A DNA stretch of 64,000 nucleotides from Pseudacidovorax sp. RU35E (GCF_900156165.1 NZ_FTMY01000018.1:1-64000); one strand, 5' to 3'; positions 31,185-40,311 are shown, numbered from the stretch's first letter. The notes: generated by a model from the letters alone, not told the origin. A program made the numbers and translations.

Positions 31185-31748
31185 ATGAAGGTCGGATACG
31201 CACGAGTTTCCACTGACGAGCAAAGCGTCGATCTGCAGGTCCAAGCCCTGCAGCGCGCGGGTTGCGACTTAGTTTTTACAGATCGCGGTGTTTCTGGCGC
31301 TGTCTTCGAGCGCCAAGGACTGTCGCAAGCCATGCGACGGCTGCGCAAGGGCGACACGTTGGTCGTATGGAAGCTGGACCGCCTCGGCCGTTCGCTTTCC
31401 TCGCTGGTGCGGATCGTGTCGACGTTGGGCAGGCGCAACGTCCAGTTCTCCTCACTCTCGGAATGCATCGACACCGGCACCGCGGGCGGCGTCTTGATCT
31501 TCCACTTGATGGGGGCGCTCGCAGAGTTCGAACGCGCGCTGATCAGCGAACGCACGAAGGCCGGCATGGCGGCCGCGAAGCGGCGAGGCAGTCCGGTGGG
31601 CCGACCCAAGGCGCTTTCCTCGGAACAGATCGACGAACTGTATTTGTTGGCCAGCGTTCCTGAGATTGATCTCCAACGCCTTGCAGCGCACTTTCAAGTG
31701 CATCCTCGAACCGTGCGGCGATATCTCGATGCACTCTCATCCATTTAG
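31185..31748 (+). CDS. Serine recombinase of the DNA invertase/resolvase family
   Basis: 187 residues beginning MKVGYARVSTDEQSVDLQVQ, where Ser9 is the catalytic nucleophile. It continues with the invertase-like KGDTLVVWKLDRLGRSLSSLV, the active-site Arg in that motif, the helix E region LMGALAEFERALISERTKAG, and a C-terminal helix-turn-helix (DLQRLAAHFQVHPRTVRRYL). Length and sequence are closest to the Hin/Gin/Pin group rather than the large serine integrases. ATG 31185 is used since the invertase N-terminus starts there. It is divergent from the secretion regulator, with the inverted-repeat segment between them, so that segment is its likely substrate. Confidence 0.92.
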   Translation: MKVGYARVSTDEQSVDLQVQALQRAGCDLVFTDRGVSGAVFERQGLSQAMRRLRKGDTLVVWKLDRLGRSLSSLVRIVSTLGRRNVQFSSLSECIDTGTAGGVLIFHLMGALAEFERALISERTKAGMAAAKRRGSPVGRPKALSSEQIDELYLLASVPEIDLQRLAAHFQVHPRTVRRYLDALSSI

Positions 31749-32199
31749 GGGATGACGGGCGGTCAATTTATATTTATCTCGGACTGCGACAATTAAAAGT
31801 CCGATCTGATGGCCATGGATGCATTACGCGCTTCGGCTAAAGCGTGGGAATTGGCGGGCGCCCATTTCCCGATTTGAATTCCGCCCACCCCCTTGACAAA
31901 AGCGCCGTTCCGGCGCAGGCAAAGGTCAACCTGCCCGCGGGGCGGCAAAGCCTATTGGCGCCCCGGGCGGCACCCCGTGCGATACGGCCCCGTCCTACTC
32001 AAGTCGCGTGAGAGGCGGCCGATACAGAACACGTCGAGTCTCCTTTCCATTCATCGGTCACAACGGCCGGGCCCAAGGCGCGTGCCGCGACTCGCTGCCA
32101 TGTCTCCCAGTGGCTTGGTCCGAATCGGTGGCGGACGGGGCGGGCATGGCACGGGCCATCCTTGGCCGGCTCGACCTTCCTCCCTCAAGGCCCGCACCC
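31749..32199. other. 451-bp gene-free stretch
   Basis: AT-rich at first (31770-31800), then GC-rich. No supported gene. It contains TTGACAAAAG at 31893-31902, a 10-base match to the outer arm of the nearby inverted repeats, possibly by chance, and should hold the promoter of the FecR operon. Confidence 0.4.
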
Positions 32200-32751
32200 A
32201 TGCCCCACCCTTTCGCTCCTTTCTTTCGTCCTCATGCCCCGGCAGCCAAGCATGAACGGCGCGCTTGCCACAGCGTGGTCGCCATGGCACTGATTGCGGT
32301 CTGTGCAGGCTTCGGCGGCGCAGCCCTTGCAGCAGAGCCGGCCAATCCCGCAGCAGACACAACGACCGCGAACGATGCGGACACCGTCGGGATCGTGAAG
32401 CAGGTCACCGGGACGGTCAGCCTGCATCGCCGGACGGTCCAGCAGCCGCTCAAGGAAGGCGAGGCTCTTCGCGCCACAGACCGCATCGTTTCGGGGCCCG
32501 ATGGCGTAGCCGCGATCGTGTTCCGAGATGGCACGCGCCTGACCCTTGGCAGTTCGACAGACGTGCAGATGCGTCGCTACGCCTTCGAGCCGAAGTCCGA
32601 GGACTATGCCTTCGACATGTACCTCGCCAAAGGTCGCACGATCTACGCATCGGGCAAGATCGGCAAGCTGTCGCCTCAGTCGGTCAAGCTCGACACACCG
32701 ACCGCCACCGTGGGCGTGCGGGGCACGCGCCTGATCCTGGAGGCCGAATGA
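32200..32751 (+). CDS. FecR-domain exported protein
   Basis: A 183-residue protein with an N-terminal signal (AMALIAVCAGFGGAALAAEP). A FecR-like domain follows: VGIVKQVTGTVSLHR, GEALRATDRIVSGPDGVAAIVFRDGTRLTLGSST, and PTATVGVRGTRLILE at the end, the usual close of this domain. Unlike true FecR it has no cytoplasmic anti-sigma part, and no sigma factor is adjacent. ATG 32200 has AAGG 9 nt upstream. It overlaps the OmpA gene by ATGA. FecR-OmpA-CHASE2 trios recur in proteobacteria, probably as envelope sensors. Confidence 0.85.
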   Translation: MPHPFAPFFRPHAPAAKHERRACHSVVAMALIAVCAGFGGAALAAEPANPAADTTTANDADTVGIVKQVTGTVSLHRRTVQQPLKEGEALRATDRIVSGPDGVAAIVFRDGTRLTLGSSTDVQMRRYAFEPKSEDYAFDMYLAKGRTIYASGKIGKLSPQSVKLDTPTATVGVRGTRLILEAE

Positions 32752-33392
32752 GCCGGCCACGCTTTCATCGTCTGATGGGCCGCAACGCCCTCATGCTGGC
32801 CATGGTGGCAACGCTGGTTGTGAGCGGCTGCGCCACACCCCCGCCGCCGAAGCCAAGAACGACGCTGGTTCTCCTCCCGGACGACGACGGCCACGTGGGC
32901 AGCGCTTCACTCAGCACGAGCCAAGGCCAACAGATGCTGACCGAAGCCTTCTCGGCCACGTCCACGACCGACGCGCGCCAGATGCCCTCGGGAGCCGTGT
33001 CGATGGGCAGGTCTTCGGTGGACGCGCTGTTCGCGCCACTGCTGGCTGCGCAGCCGTCGCCCCCGCGCAGCATCACGCTGCACTTCCTGCTGGACCGCGC
33101 CGTGCTGACTGAAGCCTCCAAGGCGCAGCTGCCCGAACTGCTCCGCGTGGCACGAGAGCGCAAGCCCACCGTCATCAGCATCTTCGGGCATGCGGACGCG
33201 AGCGGGACGCGCGAATACAACCTGCGCCTCTCGCAAGAGCGGGCCCAGGCCGTCGCACGGTGGCTGCGGCAGAGCGACCCGACGCTCGACAAGCTCGACG
33301 TGCGTGCCTTCGGCAGCGCGGAGCCCATCTCGGAGCCGGGCGTGCGCCCCACCGATCCGCGCAATCGCCGCGTCGAAGTGCAGATCCTCTGA
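32748..33392 (+). CDS. OmpA-family lipoprotein
   Basis: A 214-residue protein with a lipobox, VVSGC at about residues 24-28, so the Cys is lipidated. The C-terminal OmpA domain binds peptidoglycan: ITLHFLLDRAVLTEASKAQL, ISIFGHADASGTREYNLRLSQERAQAVARWL, DVRAFGSAEPI and RNRRVEVQIL. It tethers the outer membrane to the wall and with its neighbours could report envelope state to the phosphodiesterase downstream. The stop is 8 bp before the next gene. Confidence 0.9.
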   Translation: MSRPRFHRLMGRNALMLAMVATLVVSGCATPPPPKPRTTLVLLPDDDGHVGSASLSTSQGQQMLTEAFSATSTTDARQMPSGAVSMGRSSVDALFAPLLAAQPSPPRSITLHFLLDRAVLTEASKAQLPELLRVARERKPTVISIFGHADASGTREYNLRLSQERAQAVARWLRQSDPTLDKLDVRAFGSAEPISEPGVRPTDPRNRRVEVQIL

Positions 33393-33400
33393 GCTGGCGC

Positions 33401-35467
33401 ATGCCGATGCGCTCCCTGCAATTCGCCCATCGCCTGAGCCGCCGTCAGGCGCTGGGGTTCTTCGCGGCGGGGCTCGTCCTGGCCGCGGTGGTCGCGCTCA
33501 CGCTGGCACTGCAGCCCAAGGCGCTCTCGCGCCTCGACCACCTCTGGCTGGATGCCCTGCTGCGCGCGACTGCGAAATCCGGCGTGGTCAAGGACACCGT
33601 GGTCGTCGACATCGACGAGGTCAGTCTGTCTGCCGTGGGCCAGTGGCCCTGGCCGCGCTACCGGATCGCGACGCTCGTCAACCGGATCGCCGAGGCAGGT
33701 CCGGCTTCGGTGGCGCTGGACATCGTCTTCCCCGAGCCGGATGGCAGCTCGATCAACACGTTGCGCGAGCGCTACCAGCGCGATTTCGGCCTGGCACTGG
33801 ACGTCGCCGGTGTGCCCCCGGTATTGCAGGACAACGACGGATACCTGGGCCGCACCTTGTCGAGAACGGGCACCGTCGGTGCGCACTACCTGTACTTCGA
33901 TCACCACACGGATGACGGGCCGCGCACCGCACCCTCGGCCACCCTGCCCGACGATCCTTCCTTCGCCGCGCTGGACCTGCCACGGGCCACGGGCCTCATG
34001 CTCAACACGCCGGCGGTGGACCGCGGCGTGCGTCGCAGCGGCTTCGTCAACAACCGCATCGACGACGACGGCCTGCTGCGTCGCGTGCCGCTGCTGATCT
34101 CGCGCGAGGGACAGGTCCACCCCAGCCTGGCGCTCGCGGCCGTCATCGAGGGCCGGCAGATCGAACATGTGCAGGTGCAGGACACACCCGATGGCTTGCG
34201 CCTCGTGGCCGGGCCCATCGATGTGGCCATTGATCATCGGGGTCAGGCTTTGCTGCGCACCGCACGGCAGGCCGCAGACTATCCCTCCGTCTCCGCGCTG
34301 GACGTGCTCAACGGCAAGGTACCCGCGAGCATATTCGCGGGTCGCATCGTGTTCGTCGGCAGTTCGGCCGTGGGCCTCAACGATCTTCATCACACGGCCG
34401 TGGAACCGCGTTTTCCGGGCCTGCGCATCCAGGCCGCCACGGCCGAGAACCTGCTGCACGACGGCTTCCTGCGCGAGCCCGGCTGGTCCGCGCTTGCCGC
34501 GGCCGCGCTGGCCGTCACCACGGCGCTGGCGATGGCGGCGGTCTTTGCCACGGGCCGCAGCAGCGGCGCCCTGCTCCTCAGCGGGCTCGCCCTGGGCTTG
34601 CTTCCCGCCGCGGGCAGCGCACTGCTGTTCGTGAACGACGGCACCGTCGTCTCGCCGGCAGCGCCTGCGCTGGTCGCGTTGCTGATGCTGGTGGGCGGCT
34701 TCGTGGGGCGCTATGCCATCGAACATCGCCGCGCCGGCACCTGGCTGCGGCAACTCGAGAACGCACGTGAGATCACGATCGAGTCCATGGCGTCGGTCGC
34801 AGAGACCCGAGACCCGGAGACAGGCGCACACATCAAGCGCACCCAACATTACGTGCGGGCCATTGCGTTGCAGCTGAGACGCGCGGGCCACTACACCCAG
34901 ACGCTGACGCCCGACTACATCGAGCTGCTGTTCCTGTCCGCCCCGCTGCACGATATCGGCAAGGTCGGCGTGCCCGACCACATCCTGCTCAAGCCCGGTC
35001 GCCTGACGCCCGACGAGATGACGCAGATGAAGCGACACGCGGACTATGGCCGTCAGATCCTGCTGAGCACGGCCAAGCGCATCGACGGCGAGAACTTCCT
35101 CACCATCGCAGCCCAGATCGCAGGCGGCCATCACGAGAAATGGGACGGGACCGGCTATCCGCAGGGGCTGTCGGGCCAGGCGATCCCGCTGGCGGCCCGC
35201 ATCATGAGCGTGGCGGACGTGTACGACGCGCTCATCAGCCGGCGCTGCTACAAGCCGGCATTCACCCATGCGCATGCCACGCGGCTCATGCAGGACCTGC
35301 GCGGCACGGCGTTCGATCCGGCGGTCCTGGAAGCCTTCTTCGCGATCGAACCCGAGATCCTCGACATCGCTGCACGCTACCGCGATGAGGACGAGAACGA
35401 GCCAGGCTTCATGACGTCCATCCTTGGCGCACTGGTCACGCGGCCAGCCCCTCTCTCCGCGCCCTAG
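33401..35467 (+). CDS. CHASE2 sensor with HD-GYP cyclic-di-GMP phosphodiesterase
   Basis: 688 residues. One membrane helix at ~18-38, then a periplasmic CHASE2 domain (~45-375; DTVVVDIDEVSLSAVGQWPWPR, ALDIVFPEPD), three helices at ~385-460, and a cytoplasmic HD-GYP domain. The catalytic motifs are complete: HDIGK (His517, Asp518), HHE at ~577 and DGTGYP at ~582. HD-GYP enzymes hydrolyse c-di-GMP to GMP or pGpG. CHASE2 is more often joined to adenylate cyclase or kinase domains, so this pairing is less usual. Cotranscribed with fecR- and ompA-like genes, whose products may feed its sensor. Confidence 0.92.
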   Translation: MPMRSLQFAHRLSRRQALGFFAAGLVLAAVVALTLALQPKALSRLDHLWLDALLRATAKSGVVKDTVVVDIDEVSLSAVGQWPWPRYRIATLVNRIAEAGPASVALDIVFPEPDGSSINTLRERYQRDFGLALDVAGVPPVLQDNDGYLGRTLSRTGTVGAHYLYFDHHTDDGPRTAPSATLPDDPSFAALDLPRATGLMLNTPAVDRGVRRSGFVNNRIDDDGLLRRVPLLISREGQVHPSLALAAVIEGRQIEHVQVQDTPDGLRLVAGPIDVAIDHRGQALLRTARQAADYPSVSALDVLNGKVPASIFAGRIVFVGSSAVGLNDLHHTAVEPRFPGLRIQAATAENLLHDGFLREPGWSALAAAALAVTTALAMAAVFATGRSSGALLLSGLALGLLPAAGSALLFVNDGTVVSPAAPALVALLMLVGGFVGRYAIEHRRAGTWLRQLENAREITIESMASVAETRDPETGAHIKRTQHYVRAIALQLRRAGHYTQTLTPDYIELLFLSAPLHDIGKVGVPDHILLKPGRLTPDEMTQMKRHADYGRQILLSTAKRIDGENFLTIAAQIAGGHHEKWDGTGYPQGLSGQAIPLAARIMSVADVYDALISRRCYKPAFTHAHATRLMQDLRGTAFDPAVLEAFFAIEPEILDIAARYRDEDENEPGFMTSILGALVTRPAPLSAP

Positions 35468-35602
35468 GCACAGTCAGGGCGGGCATGCAGCAAGGATCTG
35501 CGACCGGACCGTCCAGGACGAAATCCAGGCGGGCCCACCGCTGCGGAACCTTTCGACCGGCTGACGAACCCATGCAACTGTTCTTTTGAAAAGGATGCCT
35601 GC

Positions 35603-36598
35603 ATGGACGACACCACACTCCGCGCCACGCTCACGCTGTGCCTGATGGCGGCATTCGCCGATGGCGACAAGCATGAGCGGGAAAGGGAGGAGATCCGGCG
35701 TATCGCCCAGGGTCTGGGCTCGGATGCGGCGGTTCATCTGCCGACCCTCTACCAGGACGTCCTCCTGCAGCGCGTGACGCTCGAGAAGGTTGTCGGCGAC
35801 CTCGCGTCACCGGGATCGCGACAACTGGCTTACGAGATGGCCGTGTGCGTCTGCGATGCGGATGGCGCGTTGTCGGAGAAGGAAAAACACTTTCTTGCCG
35901 AGGTCCGACGGGCTTTGCGCCTGGATGCGTCCGCCGAAACGTTCGAGGCCCAGGCCCGCACCCTGGCCGAGGCGCCGCTCGCCGGCCCGACCTCCCTGCT
36001 GCCTGCTGCCCCATCCACCGTCGCAGCCTCCGCCGCGGCCGAACGCTCGCCGACCACGCGCGAGCCCTCGACGCCGGTCGACACGGCTGAACTGGACGAC
36101 CGCATCCTCAAGGCCGCCATCACCTGTGGCGCGCTGGAACTGCTGCCCGAAACACTGTCCACGCTGGCGATCATCCCGTTGCAGATGCGGCTGGTCTACA
36201 CCATCGGCCAAGCGCATGGCTACGAACTCGACAAGGGGCACATCAAGGATTTCGTCGCGACGGCCGGCGTGGGGTTGACGTCCCAATACCTCGAGCAGGC
36301 GGGTCGCAAGCTCATCGGAGGTCTTCTGGGCAAGATGGGCGGCGGACTGCTGGGAGGGGTCGGGCGGCAGGCGGTGAGTTCCGGCATGAGCTTCGCCACG
36401 ACCTATGCCCTCGGTCATCTCGCGCGGCGCTACTACGCCGCCGGGCGCAGCTTCTCGCCGCAGATGCTCAAGGACAGCTATGCATCGATCCTCGAGCAAG
36501 GCAAAGGTCTGCAAGGCAAGTACCTGCCTCAGATGCAACAGCAGGCCAGCCAGATGGATCTCACCCGTGTCATGGCGCTGGCGAAAGGCTGGCGCTGA
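35603..36598 (+). CDS. TerB-like protein with DUF697-type C-terminal domain
   Basis: 331 residues. The N-terminal ~115 residues form a TerB-type helical domain with acidic metal-binding-like segments (AFADGDKHEREREEIRRI and VCDADGALSEKEKHFLAEV). Then a Pro/Ala linker, and from ~165 a segment resembling DUF697 (ITCGALELLPETLSTLAIIPLQMRLVYTIGQAHGYELD), followed by a glycine-rich hydrophobic stretch that may associate with the membrane. TerB domains occur in tellurite-resistance and stress modules, but no other ter gene is adjacent. Function inferred only from domains. Confidence 0.7.
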   Translation: MDDTTLRATLTLCLMAAFADGDKHEREREEIRRIAQGLGSDAAVHLPTLYQDVLLQRVTLEKVVGDLASPGSRQLAYEMAVCVCDADGALSEKEKHFLAEVRRALRLDASAETFEAQARTLAEAPLAGPTSLLPAAPSTVAASAAAERSPTTREPSTPVDTAELDDRILKAAITCGALELLPETLSTLAIIPLQMRLVYTIGQAHGYELDKGHIKDFVATAGVGLTSQYLEQAGRKLIGGLLGKMGGGLLGGVGRQAVSSGMSFATTYALGHLARRYYAAGRSFSPQMLKDSYASILEQGKGLQGKYLPQMQQQASQMDLTRVMALAKGWR

Positions 36599-36792
36599 CG
36601 CTGACAGTTCCCTGCCGGCAAGTAGCCCTTTCGGCTGATCTTGCCGGGGGTGGCGCCCGCCCGCAGAATGAGTGACTCGGCAGGCTTCGCCGACGCGGCG
36701 CCCTGCACCCCGCCCTGATGGGACGAACCGCGTCACGCGGTCGTCGTATCAGCACTTGGCCGCCGGCCCATGCGCCGCTTCGCCTCTCGCCC

Positions 36793-37773
36793 ATGATTGC
36801 TGCCCCCATTCCCCATGATGACGCGGCGCGCGTGTGCGCATTGCACGCCCTCGGGGTGCTGGACACGCCCCCCGAAGAACGCTTCGATCGCGTCACGCGG
36901 CTTGCACGCCGCATGTTCCATGTCCCCATCGCCCTGGTGTCGCTGGTCGATGCCGACCGGCAGTGGTTCAAGTCCTCGCAGGGCGTGCAGGACCGGCAGT
37001 TGCCGCGAGACACCTCGTTCTGCGGCCATGCGATCCTGCAGGACGACGTCATGGAAGTGCCCGATCTGGCCCGCGACGAGCGCTTCCACGACAACCCGCT
37101 CGTGGTGGACGGGCCACGGGTGCGCTTCTATGCGGGCGCACCCCTCGTGGATCCCCAGGGCATGCGCCTGGGCACGCTCTGCATCCTCGACCACAAGCCA
37201 CGGGAGATGAGCGACGACGACCGCGCCGTGCTGCGCGATCTGGCGGACATGGTCCGCGAGGAACTCGTCGCCCAGCATGCCGCAACGACCGATCACCTCA
37301 CGCAACTCAACAACCGGCGCGGGCTCGAACTCCTGGGCCGGCATGTGCTGGCGGCCTGCAGCCGAAACGGACACCCGGCAAGGCTCCTGTTTCTGGATCT
37401 GGACGGATTCAAGCAGATCAACGACCGCTTCGGCCATGCGGAGGGCGACATCGCGCTCCAGCGATTCGCCGATGCCATGCGCAGGGTGTTCAGGGCCACC
37501 GACGTCAGTTCCCGACTGGGTGGCGACGAGTTCGTGGTGCTGATGGGGGATGCGGACGACGCGGCGGCGCGCGCAGCACTCGATCGCCTCAGCGACGTGA
37601 TCGATGAATGCAACCGCGCCAGGCCGCCAGGACTGGCCCTGCGCTACAGCGCGGGATTGGCGCGATGGGCTCCGGGGGGCGCACCGGCCGTCGCTGCGTT
37701 GCTGCACGATGCCGACCGGGCGATGTACCAGGAAAAGCAACAGCGCCCGTCGCGTTCCACGCGCACCCACTAG
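36793..37773 (+). CDS. GAF-GGDEF diguanylate cyclase
   Basis: 326 residues. A GAF domain covers ~20-155 (LVSLVDADRQWFKSSQGV, RFYAGAPLVDPQGMRLGTLCI). The GGDEF domain starts near 165 (TDHLTQLNNRRGLELLG) and its active site GGDEF is at 243-247. An intact RxxD inhibitory site (Arg234-Asp237) lies five residues before it, so product feedback is expected. It makes c-di-GMP from GTP in the cytoplasm; the GAF ligand is unknown. ATG 36793 fits the GAF N-terminus. With the HD-GYP enzyme 1.3 kb upstream, one locus codes for both synthesis and breakdown of the messenger. Confidence 0.92.
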   Translation: MIAAPIPHDDAARVCALHALGVLDTPPEERFDRVTRLARRMFHVPIALVSLVDADRQWFKSSQGVQDRQLPRDTSFCGHAILQDDVMEVPDLARDERFHDNPLVVDGPRVRFYAGAPLVDPQGMRLGTLCILDHKPREMSDDDRAVLRDLADMVREELVAQHAATTDHLTQLNNRRGLELLGRHVLAACSRNGHPARLLFLDLDGFKQINDRFGHAEGDIALQRFADAMRRVFRATDVSSRLGGDEFVVLMGDADDAAARAALDRLSDVIDECNRARPPGLALRYSAGLARWAPGGAPAVAALLHDADRAMYQEKQQRPSRSTRTH

Positions 37774-37787
37774 CCGGCAACAAGAAG

Positions 37788-37814
37788 CGGCCGGAGCAAT
37801 GCTCCGGCCGTCTT
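37788..37814. terminator. Bidirectional terminator
   Basis: CGGCCGGAGC-AAT-GCTCCGGCCG is a perfect 10-bp stem with TCTT on one side and TTCTTG on the other strand. It separates the convergent cyclase and terC-type genes. Confidence 0.75.
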
Positions 37815-37831
37815 GCGAACTGCGCCTGCGG

Positions 37832-38845
37832 TCAACGCGCCGCTGGCGGGGCCGGCAGGCTGGGCGTCTGGGCTTGCTGACCCCGAGTGCGATAGAGCGA
37901 ATACAGCACGCCGCCCGCGATGAGGCCGAAGGTCACTGCCAGCGAGATGGCCGGCGGGAACTTGCCGATGAAGTTCACCAGGAAGATCTTGGTGCCGATG
38001 AACACCAGCACCAGAGCCAGCGCGTACTTGAGGTAATGGAAGCGGTGGATCATCGCGGCCAGCGCGAAGTACAGCGCGCGCAGGCCCAGGATGGCGAAGA
38101 TGTTGCTGGTGTAGACGATGAACGGATCGGTGGTGATGGCGAAGATGGCGGGCACCGAATCCACGGCGAACACCAGGTCCACGATCTCGATCAGCACCAG
38201 GGCCAGCAGCAGCGGCGTCGCGAAGCGGGCCACGCGGCCGGTCTTGGGGTCGACCTCCTTCACCGTGAAGGCATTGCCGCGCAGACCCTCGGTCACCCGC
38301 ATGCGACCACGCAGGAAGCGCAGCACCGGGTTGCTGGCGATGTCGGGCTCGGCATCGGCCATGCGCCACATCTTGATGCCGGTGAACACCAGGAAGACAC
38401 CGAAGAAATACAGCACCCAGCTGAAGTTGGTGACCAGGGCCGCACCTGCACCGATGAGCAGCGCCCGCAGCACGATCACGCCCAGGATGCCCCAGAACAA
38501 CACCCGGTGCTGGTACTGCCGCGGGATGGCGAAGAAGCTGAAGATCAGCGCGATGACGAACACGTTGTCCATCGACAGCGACTTCTCGATCATGAAGCCG
38601 GTGAGGTATTCCATGCCGCTCTGCGCACCCAGGCTCCACCAGACCCAGCCGCCAAAGATCAACGCCACGCTGATGTAGCCGCCTGAGAGCAGCAGGCTTT
38701 CGCGCACGCCGATCTCGCGGTCGCCCTTGTGCAGCACGCCCAGGTCGAGCGCCAGCAGGGTGACGACGATGGCCATGAACGCCAGCCAGAGGCCGGCCGG
38801 CCGGCCGAGGAAGTCGGCCGCAAGGAAGGAGAGCAGGGTTTCCAT
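37832..38845 (-). CDS. TerC/Alx-family membrane protein
   Basis: A 337-residue inner-membrane protein with about nine helices. Signature motifs are MEKSL-type IEKSLSMDNVFVIALIF and LVLIEIVDLVFAVDSVPAIFAIT, with the paired acidic residues in membrane helices that mark TerC proteins. Members export manganese or take part in pH and metal homeostasis (Alx, MeeF/MeeY). ATG 38845 is chosen because the family N-terminus starts at the first helix; upstream ORF is not conserved-looking. I see no yybP-ykoY manganese riboswitch in the 110-bp divergent gap to the LysR gene. Confidence 0.9.
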   Translation of the reverse strand: METLLSFLAADFLGRPAGLWLAFMAIVVTLLALDLGVLHKGDREIGVRESLLLSGGYISVALIFGGWVWWSLGAQSGMEYLTGFMIEKSLSMDNVFVIALIFSFFAIPRQYQHRVLFWGILGVIVLRALLIGAGAALVTNFSWVLYFFGVFLVFTGIKMWRMADAEPDIASNPVLRFLRGRMRVTEGLRGNAFTVKEVDPKTGRVARFATPLLLALVLIEIVDLVFAVDSVPAIFAITTDPFIVYTSNIFAILGLRALYFALAAMIHRFHYLKYALALVLVFIGTKIFLVNFIGKFPPAISLAVTFGLIAGGVLYSLYRTRGQQAQTPSLPAPPAAR

Positions 38846-38954
38846 GTTGTCGATGCTGATGAAGTGGAACTGGCGAAGATGATGCCGGGCCACACACACA
38901 AGAAAAACCAGCCGAAGATTGAACAACCCTTCGGTTTTTACGAAACTTGAAGGC

Positions 38955-39845
38955 ATGGCCTCCTACGACTTCAACTACCGGCACCTGCACTACTTCTGGA
39001 CCGTGGCGCGGGAGGGCGGCTTTTCCAAGGCTGCCGCACGGTTGGGCGTGGCGGTGCAGACGGTGAGCGCCCAGGTGCGTGAGCTGGAGAAGTCGCTGGG
39101 CCACCAGTTGCTCAAGCCCGAAGGCAGAAGCGTGGCGCTGACCGAGGCCGGCATGGCCGCCCTGCGCCGCGCCGAGGAGATCTTCCAGTTGGGCCAGGAT
39201 CTGCCGGAACTGGTACGACAGGCGGCCACCGAGCCGGCCATGCGGCTGGCAGTGGGACTCTCCGATGGCATCTCCAAGCTCGCTGCGCATGCCATCGTCG
39301 AGCCGGTGCTGCGCGCCCCCGCGCTACGCCTGATTTGTCATGAAGGCGAACTCGAGCAGTTGCTGGCCGAAGTCGCCATGCACCATCTGGACATGGTGCT
39401 GGCCGGCCAGCCCGCACCCTCACGGCCAGCGCTGAGGCTCGCCAGCCGTCGCATTGCCGAGGCACCGGTGGACTGGTGGGGTCCGGCTGCCCTGGTGCGT
39501 GCGGCCGCCATGCGTGAGTTTCCGCAGAGCCTGGCCGACCTGCCGGTGCTGTTGCCGACCGCGCATTCCGCCCTGCGGCCGCAGCTGGACCGATGGTTCG
39601 ACCGGCACGGTCTGCACCCGCGGATCGCGGGCGAATTCGAGGATTCGGCGCTGCTGGCGGTGTTTGCAGCGCGAGGGCTTGGCGTGTTTCCCGTCAGCCG
39701 ACTAGGCGCGGGCGACCTGGGATTGATGCGCGGCTTGCGTCTGCTCGGCCGCAGTGAGGACCTGCACGAGGAAATCCACCTGATCCGCTCGCGCAGAGGT
39801 GAGCACCACCCACTCGTTCAACAGATTGAACGTCAGGCCTTCTAG
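38955..39845 (+). CDS. LysR-family regulator, NhaR type
   Basis: 296 residues. The winged HTH begins directly: FNYRHLHYFWTVAREGGFSKAAARLGVAVQTVSAQVRELEKSLG, the NhaR-type variant with LHYFW. The effector-binding domain follows with an unusually short spacer and ends HPLVQQIERQAF. It is divergent from the terC-type gene with ~110 bp between starts, the common position for a regulator of that gene, so it may respond to sodium, pH or metal stress. The target assignment is contextual. Confidence 0.88.
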   Translation: MASYDFNYRHLHYFWTVAREGGFSKAAARLGVAVQTVSAQVRELEKSLGHQLLKPEGRSVALTEAGMAALRRAEEIFQLGQDLPELVRQAATEPAMRLAVGLSDGISKLAAHAIVEPVLRAPALRLICHEGELEQLLAEVAMHHLDMVLAGQPAPSRPALRLASRRIAEAPVDWWGPAALVRAAAMREFPQSLADLPVLLPTAHSALRPQLDRWFDRHGLHPRIAGEFEDSALLAVFAARGLGVFPVSRLGAGDLGLMRGLRLLGRSEDLHEEIHLIRSRRGEHHPLVQQIERQAF

Positions 39846-39957
39846 CCCCGCCGTGTTTTGTGGCGTCGAACGCTGCGCATCGGCTCGAACAATTGCGAGT
39901 GCCCACCCGCGCTTGGGGGCCAGCAGCGGCACTGTGACCGTCGCGGCGAGCGCAGCT

Positions 39958-40311
39958 TCAGCTGGCCAGCGCAGCGCTCATCACCTGCACCAGCGCCAGC
40001 TGGTTGCCATCGGGATCGCGCACGAAAGCAATGCGAACGGCCTCCGCATCCTTGCGCTGAATGGGGCGCAGACCGGCATTGCTCATCTGCTCGAGCTGCT
40101 CATCCAGGTCATCCACGACCATCGTCACGGCACCGCCGAAGAAGCCGCCTTGCTGCTGTGTCAGTCGCAGGCAACAGCCACCTTCGAAATGCCACTCGGC
40201 CCCCTCCGCGCTGCGCCGCGTCGGCGCGCTGCCGGTGAGCAGCGCATACCAGGCGATGGATTGGGAGAGGTCCTTGACGGCGACGCCGGCCAGCAGGTTG
40301 GTGATGCGCAT
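39958..40311 (-). CDS. VOC (glyoxalase/bleomycin-resistance fold) protein
   Basis: A 117-residue single-domain VOC protein with two beta-alpha-beta-beta-beta units: NLLAGVAVKDLSQSIAWYALLTG, then EWHFEGGCCLRLTQ, then AVTMVVDDLDEQLEQM and FVRDPDGNQLALVQ. The terminal metal-ligand Glu of glyoxalase I is replaced in NQLALVQ, and no first His is evident, so it need not be an enzyme. Substrate unknown. It stands alone, convergent with the LysR gene. Confidence 0.8.
   Translation of the reverse strand: MRITNLLAGVAVKDLSQSIAWYALLTGSAPTRRSAEGAEWHFEGGCCLRLTQQQGGFFGGAVTMVVDDLDEQLEQMSNAGLRPIQRKDAEAVRIAFVRDPDGNQLALVQVMSAALAS

Noticed and set aside
31893-31902. TTGACAAAAG as a -35 box of the FecR operon or a third recombination half-site
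   Set aside because: No acceptable -10 at 16-18 bp, and only 10 bases match the inverted repeat arm.
32765-35275. An 836-codon minus-strand frame opposite the OmpA and HD-GYP genes
   Set aside because: The opposite strand carries complete domain motifs; this frame has none.
38846-38954. yybP-ykoY manganese riboswitch upstream of the terC-type gene
   Set aside because: None of the conserved junction sequences are visible in the short divergent gap.
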